A DNA stretch of 64,000 bases from Pseudomonas gregormendelii (GTDB lineage Bacteria; Pseudomonadota; Gammaproteobacteria; Pseudomonadales; Pseudomonadaceae), in NCBI RefSeq assembly GCF_017114825.1, contig NZ_JADEVO010000012.1, positions 1 through 64,000 of the forward strand, written 5' to 3'. Position numbers and translations under genes: made by a program. The notes beneath the pieces are model-generated. The model was not told where the DNA came from, did no database searches, and saw only the letters and a list, made by a program, of their open reading frames with translations. Each line of letters opens with the position of its first letter. The first letter of the stretch is position 1. Positions 27,140-33,727 of the stretch are shown one piece after another.

Positions 27140-28291
27140 ATGTTGAGAAAATCCCTCCTGGCCACCTTCTGCGCCAGCGTCATGTTCACCACTGCACCCG
27201 CCGCCATTGCGGCATCAGTCCAGGAATTGAAGAGCGAGCTGGGCACGCTTGAAGTCACCACCCTCACTCAAGGTCTGGAGCATCCCTGGGCCCTGGCATT
27301 TCTGCCCGACCGCCAGGGCATGCTGGTAACCGAGCGCCCGGGCAACCTGCGGTTGGTCACCGTCGATGGCAAGCTTTCGGCCCCTATCAGCGGCGTGCCG
27401 GACGTGTGGGCCAAAGGCCAGGGTGGTTTGCTGGACGTTGTGCTGTCCCCGGACTTCAAGCAGGACCGCACGGTGTACCTGTCGTACGCCGAGGGTGGCG
27501 GCAAGGGGGACAAGGCCGGAACCGCAGTAGGTCGCGGGCAACTGTCGGCAGATTTGAAGACTCTGGAGAACTTCAAGGTGATCTTCCGCCAGGAGCCCAA
27601 GCTCTCGGTCGGCAATCACTTCGGCTCGCGACTGGTATTCGACCGCGACGGCTATCTGTTCATCACCCTGGGTGAAAACAACGACCGGCCAACCGCCCAG
27701 GACCTCGACAAGTTGCAGGGCAAGGTGGTCAGGATCTATCCCGATGGCCGGGTACCGGATGACAACCCCTTTGTCGGGCAGAACGGCGTGCGCCCGGAAA
27801 TCTGGTCTTACGGTCAGCGTAACCCCCAAGGCGCGGCCCTCAACCCATGGACGGGCGTCCTCTGGGAAACCGAGCATGGCCCCCGCGGTGGCGATGAACT
27901 GAATGTGATCGAGCGCGGCAAGAACTACGGTTGGCCGCTGGCTACCCATGGCATCAACTATTCAGGCCAGCCCATTCCCGAAGCCACCGGCAAGACCGCC
28001 GAGGGCACGGTAGGGCCGCACCATGTCTGGGAGAAATCCCCGGGGCTGAGCGGTATGGCGTTCTACGATGCCGACCGGTTCAAGGTGTGGCAGCACAACG
28101 TGTTCATGGGGGCACTGGTCAGCCAGGAATTGATCCGCCTGCAGTTCAACGGGGACAAAGTGGTCCACGAGGAGCGCTTGATGGGCGAGCTCAACAAGCG
28201 CATTCGCGATGTGCGGCAGGGGCCCGACGGTTATTTGTACGTGCTGACGGATGAGAGCGATGGGGTGTTGTACAAGGTTGGGTTGAAGTAA
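27140..28291 (+). CDS. periplasmic PQQ-dependent sugar (aldose) dehydrogenase, YliI-like
   Basis: In this 383-residue protein, residues 1-24 form a signal peptide. The rest is the six-bladed propeller of soluble PQQ glucose/aldose dehydrogenases: H-P-W-A-L-A-F-L-P near residue 48, L-D-V-V-L-S-P-D-F, N-H-F-G-S-R-L (a His at the PQQ site), Y-G-Q-R-N-P-Q-G and E-H-G-P-R-G-G-D-E (calcium and PQQ region). Length is near E. coli YliI/Asd (371). It should oxidise sugars to lactones in the periplasm. AAGGA lies 7 bases before the ATG. The attenuator of the next gene begins 59 bases after its stop. Confidence 0.9.
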   Translation: MLRKSLLATFCASVMFTTAPAAIAASVQELKSELGTLEVTTLTQGLEHPWALAFLPDRQGMLVTERPGNLRLVTVDGKLSAPISGVPDVWAKGQGGLLDVVLSPDFKQDRTVYLSYAEGGGKGDKAGTAVGRGQLSADLKTLENFKVIFRQEPKLSVGNHFGSRLVFDRDGYLFITLGENNDRPTAQDLDKLQGKVVRIYPDGRVPDDNPFVGQNGVRPEIWSYGQRNPQGAALNPWTGVLWETEHGPRGGDELNVIERGKNYGWPLATHGINYSGQPIPEATGKTAEGTVGPHHVWEKSPGLSGMAFYDADRFKVWQHNVFMGALVSQELIRLQFNGDKVVHEERLMGELNKRIRDVRQGPDGYLYVLTDESDGVLYKVGLK

Positions 28292-28350
28292 ATGCACCCA
28301 CCTTCCCTGGGTTGAGCGGCGAGTCTGCAGGGGGCGATTGTAATTGGCCA

Positions 28351-28379
28351 TTGACTTGCCATCAGCCGCCGGCTAATTT
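28351..28379 (+). promoter_or_regulatory. sigma70-type promoter of the leader/dehydratase transcript
   Basis: TTGACT at 28351-28356 and TAATTT at 28374-28379 are separated by exactly 17 bases. The expected start site, 7 bases after the -10, is the A of the leader ATG at 28386, so the transcript would have no 5' untranslated region. This is seen as sequence only. Confidence 0.65.
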
Positions 28380-28385
28380 CGACCC

Positions 28386-28451
28386 ATGACTTTCACCGTA
28401 TCGCGCTGCCAGCCAAGCATTATTACCGCCATTCCTTATTTGGCGGGTTAG
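28386..28451 (+). CDS. putative leaderless attenuator peptide upstream of the threonine dehydratase
   Basis: A 21-codon ORF reads M-T-F-T-V-S-R-C-Q-P, then S-I-I-T-A-I-P-Y-L-A-G, then TAG. Ile codons (ATT) occur at positions 12, 13 and 16 and Thr codons at 2, 4 and 14, the end product and the substrate of the pathway the next enzyme starts. There is no Shine-Dalgarno site, which fits a transcript starting at the ATG itself. The last codons overlap the antiterminator arm at 28442-28449. By analogy with ilv and thr leaders, a ribosome stalled at the Ile codons would leave that arm free, while one finishing at the TAG would cover it and let the terminator form. The regulatory role is inferred from this layout. 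Confidence 0.6.
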   Translation: MTFTVSRCQPSIITAIPYLAG

Positions 28452-28508
28452 CTCACGACTGCAGCACCCAACCCGCCCTCGAGGCGGGTTTTTACTTTCT
28501 GTCTCCTG
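28442..28508 (+). terminator. attenuator: antiterminator arm plus intrinsic terminator
   Basis: Three mutually exclusive segments are present. Arm A is GGCGGGTT (28442-28449), arm B is AACCCGCC (28480-28487), and arm C is GGCGGGTT (28493-28500) followed by a T-rich run. B pairs perfectly with C (5-base loop) to make the terminator, or perfectly with A to make an antiterminator. Arm A overlaps the leader-peptide stop. Confidence 0.75.
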
Positions 28509-28527
28509 GGTTAAAGCCGCTACCGGC

Positions 28528-28600
28528 GTGGAAGCTGTTTGAAGGTCGCGATCTTTTCGTTTTTGAAGAGCAAAAGATCGCAGCCTTCGGCAGCTCCTAC
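28528..28600. repeat. REP pair, one degenerate arm, between attenuator and dehydratase start
   Basis: The right arm at 28572-28600 is the intact unit (AAAAGATCGCAGCCTTCGG onward). The left arm at 28528-28557 is a degenerate inverse copy with the shared ...CGCGATCTTTT end. It ends about 15 bases before the ribosome site of the next gene, so it lies in the 5' untranslated region. Confidence 0.8.
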
Positions 28601-28622
28601 GTGGGTAATAAAGGAGACCGAG

Positions 28623-29636
28623 ATGACCTACACCGCCAACCAGCAAGCCCTGCTTGCCCGTTACGTCAAGAAGATCCTCGCGGCGCCGGTTTACGAACTG
28701 GCCGTACTTACGCCATTGCAACCCGCACCCGCGTTGTCGGAAGCCCTGGGTAACCAGATCCTGCTGAAACGCGAGGACCTGCAGCCGACGTTCTCCTTCA
28801 AGATCCGCGGTGCCTATAACAAGCTGGTGCAACTGAGCGATGAGCAAAAAGCACGCGGTGTGATCACCGCGTCGGCCGGCAACCACGCACAAGGTGTTGC
28901 ATTGGCAGCGCGAGAACTGGGAATCGCTGCGACCATCGTCATGCCCGCCACGACGCCGGAACTGAAGGTGCTGGGGGTGCGTAGCCGCGGCGCCGAGGCC
29001 GTGCTTCACGGAGAAAGCTTTCCGTTTGCCCTGGCATACGCCCTGGACCTGGCCGCGCGCACAGGCCGTACCTTTGTTTCGCCATTCGACGACCCGGAGG
29101 TGATCGCAGGGCAGGGCACTGTCGCCATGGAGATCCTGCGTCAGCACCCCGCAGACCTCGACGCGATCTTTGTGCCGGTGGGGGGTGGTGGACTGATCGC
29201 AGGCATTGCCGCATACGTCAAATACCTGCGTCCGCAAGTGCGCATCATCGGTGTGGAGTCCGAACACTCCGCTTGCCTGGGCGCAGCGCTGCAAGCCGAT
29301 GAGCGCGTGGTGCTGCCGAACGTCGGCACCTTTGCCGACGGCGTTGCCGTGGCGCAAATAGGCGTCTATGGGTTTGAGGTATGTCGATTTTGCGTAGACG
29401 AAATGCTGACCGTGACCAATGACGAGTTGTGCGCTGCGATCAAGAATATCTACGACGATACCCGGTCGATCACCGAACCTTCCGGTGCACTGGCCGTGGC
29501 CGGTATCAAAAAGTATGTCGCCCGCACCCGAGCCCGTGGCCAGACCCTGGTGGCCATCGACTCGGGCGCCAACATCAACTTCGACAGCCTGCGCCACGTG
29601 GCTGAACGTGCCGCTTCATGCGGCGCGCCGGCCTGA
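28623..29636 (+). CDS. threonine/serine dehydratase lacking the regulatory domain
   Basis: This 337-residue PLP enzyme deaminates threonine to 2-oxobutyrate (first step to isoleucine) and probably serine. It shows S-F-K-I-R-G-A-Y-N (PLP Lys), S-A-G-N-H-A-Q-G and G-G-G-G-L-I-A-G (phosphate loop). The start region (Y-V-K-K-I-L-A-A-P-V-Y-E-L-A) resembles biosynthetic IlvA, but the C-terminal ACT-like feedback domain of the 500-residue enzyme is absent and no continuation is seen after the stop. It may therefore be feedback-insensitive, or allosterically regulated in another way. GGAG lies 6 bases before the ATG at 28623. An attenuator-like leader lies upstream, which supports a role in isoleucine supply. 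Confidence 0.88.
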   Translation: MTYTANQQALLARYVKKILAAPVYELAVLTPLQPAPALSEALGNQILLKREDLQPTFSFKIRGAYNKLVQLSDEQKARGVITASAGNHAQGVALAARELGIAATIVMPATTPELKVLGVRSRGAEAVLHGESFPFALAYALDLAARTGRTFVSPFDDPEVIAGQGTVAMEILRQHPADLDAIFVPVGGGGLIAGIAAYVKYLRPQVRIIGVESEHSACLGAALQADERVVLPNVGTFADGVAVAQIGVYGFEVCRFCVDEMLTVTNDELCAAIKNIYDDTRSITEPSGALAVAGIKKYVARTRARGQTLVAIDSGANINFDSLRHVAERAASCGAPA

Positions 29637-29906
29637 GACTGGACACATTGCCGCATTCTTGCCGCCGTGTCCGGTTCGTGCAACCGGCCGGGGCAGGATT
29701 GCATTTTGCAGTGGCCCAGACGCTGCTTCTTGCAGTTTGCATGATCGCTTGCGCGCTCAACTTCCCTAACCCTTTGATTTGCCGATGAGCTGCACGGCGA
29801 AATCAGAGGCATGAATTATGCTGTAGATGTCCTTAAGCTGACCGCGCCTTTCATTGAGTCAGCGCCTGTTTATCGCTGGCAATCTGACAATAAGGAGAGG
29901 GTCGCC

Positions 29907-30176
29907 ATGTTTCTTTCTGCCTTGGAACTTCGCAACATCATTGAAAGCAGTTTCCTGCCTAAACGCTGTTTATGTACGTTATCGCCTGACCTTTCCATGA
30001 CCATCAAAGTGTTTTCCGACGGCGTGACGGATCAGGTCGACCTGGTTAAATCCGGTATAGACGCCAGCCATCTTAACGGCAGGCGAGAGATCAACGAGCT
30101 GATTGCGGGGCTGCGCTCCGATATCGATCTCCATGCACACAAGCAAACGCTGCACCCGGACCGCAAGGCGCTTTAA
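29907..30176 (+). CDS. DUF1652 family protein
   Basis: This 89-residue soluble protein has the Pseudomonas DUF1652 pattern: L-E-L-R-x-I-I-E-S-S-F-L-P near the start, C-x-C with surrounding basic residues, then a hydrophobic strand, and ...I-N-E-L-I-A-G-L-R-S-D-I near the end. Function is unknown. The start at 29907 has AAGGAGAGG 6-10 bases upstream; an in-frame ATG at 29811 would add 32 residues without family support. A perfect terminator lies 37 bases downstream, shared with the convergent DUF2790 gene. Confidence 0.78.
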   Translation: MFLSALELRNIIESSFLPKRCLCTLSPDLSMTIKVFSDGVTDQVDLVKSGIDASHLNGRREINELIAGLRSDIDLHAHKQTLHPDRKAL

Positions 30177-30212
30177 TCTCTGATGATAATCGCCGGCGAT
30201 CTGACTATTACT

Positions 30213-30246
30213 AAAGGGTCTGGCCTGACAACAGGCCAGACCCTTT
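30213..30246. terminator. bidirectional terminator between DUF1652 and DUF2790 genes
   Basis: A perfect 15-bp stem: AAAGGGTCTGGCCTG (30213-30227), loop ACAA, inverse arm to 30246. Flanking A and T runs let it serve both convergent genes. Confidence 0.9.
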
Positions 30247-30250
30247 GTCG

Positions 30251-30517
30251 TCAGTTCTGCAAGCTGCAAGCATCCGACAATTTGCGATAGCTGATTTGCG
30301 CAGGTTGCCCGGCGTTGTCGATGTATTTCATTTCAGCCGTCACCACTTTGCAGTCCAGGGTCGAAGGTTCGGTCAGGGCGATCACCTTGGCGACGTGCAG
30401 GGGCATCCCGTAATGGTAGGGCACCGCTTGGCTGGTACCTGCGTCATTGGCATGGGCGATGCCGGCCCAGGAAATGCTGGCAAGGGTAGTGGCGAGCAAT
30501 ATCGTTTGAATTCTCAT
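30251..30517 (-). CDS. small secreted DUF2790 protein (second copy)
   Basis: This 88-residue protein has a signal peptide (M-R-I-Q-T-I-L-L-A-T-T-L-A-S-I...A-H-A) and a mature domain with Y-H-Y-G-x-x-L-H-V-A-K-V-I, one Cys in L-D-C-K-V-V, and a C-terminal C-S-L-Q-N. It is a family mate of 4406-4654. The start at 30517 is preferred to 30523 because GGAG then lies 7 bases upstream rather than 1. Function unknown; probably periplasmic. Confidence 0.8.
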   Translation of the reverse strand: MRIQTILLATTLASISWAGIAHANDAGTSQAVPYHYGMPLHVAKVIALTEPSTLDCKVVTAEMKYIDNAGQPAQISYRKLSDACSLQN

Positions 30518-30689
30518 GAGCATACTCCAGCGCAGACAAAGGTCAGCTCGACCATCAGGATCGAGCGGTCCGCACTGGGCTGTCAGGCAAGCTGCAGGCG
30601 TGCGGTCCAGTCAATTATTGGACCGCACAGTTAAGCGATGGTTAACCTCGCCGTATGCCACCTGTCGGCTGGAGGCTGCTATTTCAGGT

Positions 30690-31628
30690 TTATTGCAGCT
30701 GATGCCGATACGGCAAGTCCGGCCCGGTCCTAGTGCACGTCAGCGCCGCTGCGCGCAACGCAAACCTGAGCATTGCATCAGTCTGCTCGCGTCCTAATTG
30801 CTGCAATCCCTGCACAGAATCCAGTTGCTGCTCCGTCAGCCAGGCGATCAACGCCGCCTGGAAGGTGTCGCCCGCACCGACGGTGTCGGCAATCTCCACG
30901 GCGCAGGCCGGTACCGACCAGGCGCCGTGTCGACGACTGAACACCGTCGCACCTTCGCCCCCGCGAGTCAGGAACACCAGCTGACAGCGATGCTCCAGCC
31001 ACCCCTGGATCACCCGCTGCGGGTCCTGTTCGGGATATAACAGGCTCAGGTCCTCGTCGCTGACCTTGATCAGGTCGGCATGCTCGACCAGCATCGCCAC
31101 TCGCGAGCGCCACAGTTCGATGTTTGGCTCTGGATTGAGCCGCACATTCGGATCGAGGCTGATCAAGCGCTTACCGCTTTCCCTGCGCACCAATGCCAGC
31201 AGGGTATCGGCAACCGGCTGTACCACCAGCGAGTAGGAGCCAACATGCAGGCCGCGTATGTAGGCCGGCAGCAGCGGAAGATGGTCGAGGCGCAGCTGCC
31301 GGTCAGCACAACCTTCGCCCCGGAAGCTGTAATGCGGCGAGCCATTGGCGCCCACGGCGACCATCGCCAGGGTTGTGGGCGCCGCGAATTCCACCACGAA
31401 GTCGGTACCGACACCTTCGTCCTGCAACACCTGCTGCAAACGCTTGCCCAGGTAATCGCTCGACAGCCCGGCAAACAGCGCGGCCTCTACGCCCAGCCGG
31501 CGCAAACCCACGGCCACATTGAACGGCGAACCACCGGCAATGGCCTTGAAATTCACTTTGGACGCCAGGCCACTGACGTCTTCTTCACTGAAAAAATCGA
31601 ACAGCGCTTCGCCACACACCAGATACAT
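30690..31628 (-). CDS. fructokinase-like PfkB-family sugar kinase
   Basis: This 312-residue kinase belongs to the ribokinase/PfkB superfamily, which phosphorylates sugars with ATP. It shows the N-terminal G-E-A-L-x-D-F and G-G-S-P-F-N-V-A-V-G-L-R-R-L-G signature, and the C-terminal anion-hole and catalytic motif D-T-V-G-A-G-D-T-F (catalytic Asp). Sequence style and length fit the fructokinases found with mannitol/fructose use in fluorescent pseudomonads, but no mtl genes are adjacent, so substrate assignment is tentative. It lies 84 bases downstream of a glycosyltransferase gene on the same strand. Confidence 0.82.
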   Translation of the reverse strand: MYLVCGEALFDFFSEEDVSGLASKVNFKAIAGGSPFNVAVGLRRLGVEAALFAGLSSDYLGKRLQQVLQDEGVGTDFVVEFAAPTTLAMVAVGANGSPHYSFRGEGCADRQLRLDHLPLLPAYIRGLHVGSYSLVVQPVADTLLALVRRESGKRLISLDPNVRLNPEPNIELWRSRVAMLVEHADLIKVSDEDLSLLYPEQDPQRVIQGWLEHRCQLVFLTRGGEGATVFSRRHGAWSVPACAVEIADTVGAGDTFQAALIAWLTEQQLDSVQGLQQLGREQTDAMLRFALRAAALTCTRTGPDLPYRHQLQ

Positions 31629-31712
31629 GATTATTCACTCTTCAAAGGGTTGCGACATGCTGTCGGTAACGTTTGTACGTCGTGCCCTCGACCACCCGAA
31701 GTCTCACTCGGG

Positions 31713-33008
31713 TTACTGAGGCTGACGGTTTTTCGCTTCGATCCACTGCGACATGTATTGAGTGCTCTTGTGCTGGTGATGGCGCAGCATGCTGCCGGTA
31801 AAGTTGTCGCGCCGGATTGAACCCAGGTTTCGACGGCATTCTTCAATTCGGGTGATCAGTGCGGGGCCATGTTGCGCCTGGCGATAGCGCTGCCCGAGCA
31901 GGTGAAGGCCTTTGGCCTGTGCGGCCAGCCAGCAGGTGCGGTCGTTGTGCAGTTGTACCGCGCTGTCGGCAAACGCCTGGGCCGTGCGGGTAATTGCACC
32001 TGGCCAGGGTTCCAGGCCGTGCATGCCTTCTGCCCCCACTGGTGTTGTGACATTCGGCGTGCCGCACAGCATCGCATCCACCAGCTTGCCCTTGATACCC
32101 GCGCCAAAGCGCAAGGGAGCCAGGCACACCCTGGCCGCAGACATGACTTGCAAGGCATCCTCGGCCCAGTTCATCACATGAAAACCCTGGGCGGCGTTGT
32201 GCAGTGCGGTTGCCTTGGGCGGTGTGTAAGCCCCATAGATGTGCAGCTGGGCAGCGGGCAATTGCTGGCGAATCAACGGCCAGATCGTAGTCTTGAGCCA
32301 CAGCACTGCATCCCAGTTCGGCGAATGCCGGAAGTTGCCGATGCTGAGAAAATGCGCGCGGTCTTCGAAGCGAGTCGATGGCCGGGTGGGCACATCGATC
32401 ATCAGCGGACACCAGTGCAACAATTCACGGGGCACCATGAACTGCTGCACCAGTAACTCGATCTCCACCTCGGAGATCATCAGCGTCAGGTCGCAACGAT
32501 AAATGGCAGCAAGCTCACGCTTGGCCAGGTCGGCATCGGCCATGAGTTCGAATTCCTGCCGTAACGCGGGGGCAAACAATTCGTTGAAGTCTTCGAGGTC
32601 AGCGCTGGCCTTCAAGCGCTCCTTGAGGCGTTGGTGCCTGGCGTGACGCAGGCTCTGCAGGTCTGAAGTTTCCAGCACTCGCAGTGCATTGGGGCAGTGC
32701 TTTTCTACCCGCCAGCCGAATTGTTCTTCCATCATAAACTGGTCGAACAGCACGACATCCGGGGCCAGCTCACTGACAAACGCGTCGAAACTGCTGTTGT
32801 TGAGTTCGATCGGCACCTGGCGAATGCCCAGGGCGGTGAGGTCAGCCGGGTGCTCGCCAGCACCTGCCGGGCTGCTGAACGTAATGTCCCAGCCCTGTTG
32901 CAGGAAGGTTTCGAGGATTTGCATCACATGGCCGCTGGCCGCCGAGGAGCGGGGCTCGGGCCAAACGTAACCAATCACCAGGACTTTGGCTGCGCGGGGC
33001 TGACTCAT
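31713..33008 (-). CDS. family 4-type glycosyltransferase
   Basis: This 431-residue protein has two Rossmann-like halves, the GT-B fold. The C-terminal donor-binding part has H-F-L-S-I-G-N-F-R-H-S-P-N-W-D-A and A-P-L-R-F-G-A-G-I-K-G-K-L-V-D-A-M-L-C-G-T-P, characteristic of GT4-like enzymes. It would transfer a sugar from a nucleotide donor to a cell-surface or secreted acceptor; neither is identifiable. AAGGA lies about 10 bases before the ATG. No polysaccharide cluster surrounds it. Confidence 0.8.
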   Translation of the reverse strand: MSQPRAAKVLVIGYVWPEPRSSAASGHVMQILETFLQQGWDITFSSPAGAGEHPADLTALGIRQVPIELNNSSFDAFVSELAPDVVLFDQFMMEEQFGWRVEKHCPNALRVLETSDLQSLRHARHQRLKERLKASADLEDFNELFAPALRQEFELMADADLAKRELAAIYRCDLTLMISEVEIELLVQQFMVPRELLHWCPLMIDVPTRPSTRFEDRAHFLSIGNFRHSPNWDAVLWLKTTIWPLIRQQLPAAQLHIYGAYTPPKATALHNAAQGFHVMNWAEDALQVMSAARVCLAPLRFGAGIKGKLVDAMLCGTPNVTTPVGAEGMHGLEPWPGAITRTAQAFADSAVQLHNDRTCWLAAQAKGLHLLGQRYRQAQHGPALITRIEECRRNLGSIRRDNFTGSMLRHHQHKSTQYMSQWIEAKNRQPQ

Positions 33009-33099
33009 TGAGGGTGGTTCCTTGAAGCGGGCAGGGGGACATGCGGAAAAAAGCGCGCAATTAAAGCACAGTCCGCAGCGATCCTGGCGCTATGAGGGT

Positions 33100-33468
33100 T
33101 TAGCTGGCGGCCTGCAGGATGCCCTTGACCTTGTCCCGCAGCGCATCGATCGAGAACGGCTTGCCAATCAGGTGCATGCCCTCAGGCACATCAATGTTTT
33201 CGGCGTAACCGCTGGCAAACAGGATTGGCAAGCGGGCACGCAGCTGACGCGCCTTGTCGGCCAGCTCACGTCCGTCCATGCCCGGCAGGCCGACATCAGT
33301 CATCATCAGATCGATGGTTTGCCCGGCGTTGGCCAGGAACGCCAGCGCCTGTTCGCCGCCATCAGCCTCCAGCACCTCGAATTCCAGTTCCTCCAGTACA
33401 TCGACGATCAACATGCGCACGATGTCGTCGTCTTCGACTACCAGGATGATGGACGCGGCGGAAGACAT
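33100..33468 (-). CDS. stand-alone receiver domain protein
   Basis: This 122-residue CheY-like protein has V-V-E-D-D-D, phospho-Asp in L-M-M-T-D-V-G-L-P-G-M-D-G, and Lys in I-G-K-P-F. There is no output domain. It closely resembles the C-terminal receiver of the hybrid kinase at 40468-41786 (same M-x-S/T-D-V-G-L-P-G-M-N/D-G core), so it may act in the same network. It lies divergent from the large hybrid kinase at 33728, which suggests shared control. Confidence 0.85.
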   Translation of the reverse strand: MSSAASIILVVEDDDIVRMLIVDVLEELEFEVLEADGGEQALAFLANAGQTIDLMMTDVGLPGMDGRELADKARQLRARLPILFASGYAENIDVPEGMHLIGKPFSIDALRDKVKGILQAAS

Positions 33469-33727
33469 AATAGGGTTCCCAAAGATTGAAATGGCGTTGG
33501 CCGGTCGATCAGATTCGCCGGAGTCTTGCTTGAGTAAACGGCGGGACCCGACAAGTTCCCTTCGTGCTGAAAAAAGAATAGCTGCTCAAGCGCGGGAAGG
33601 ATAACCGCTCCTTGGTTCTGGAACAGCTGAATGTAGGATATTGCTGAAATACCCGTCAGAAAATTGGATCAATATGCCCGTTATGGGGCAAACTCCCTGT
33701 TTTTTAACAGTTCGACAAGGCTCCCAC

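Noticed and set aside
28362..29597. 411-codon minus-strand frame opposite the threonine dehydratase
   Set aside because: It is a mirror of a conserved PLP enzyme and crosses the attenuator and REP region.
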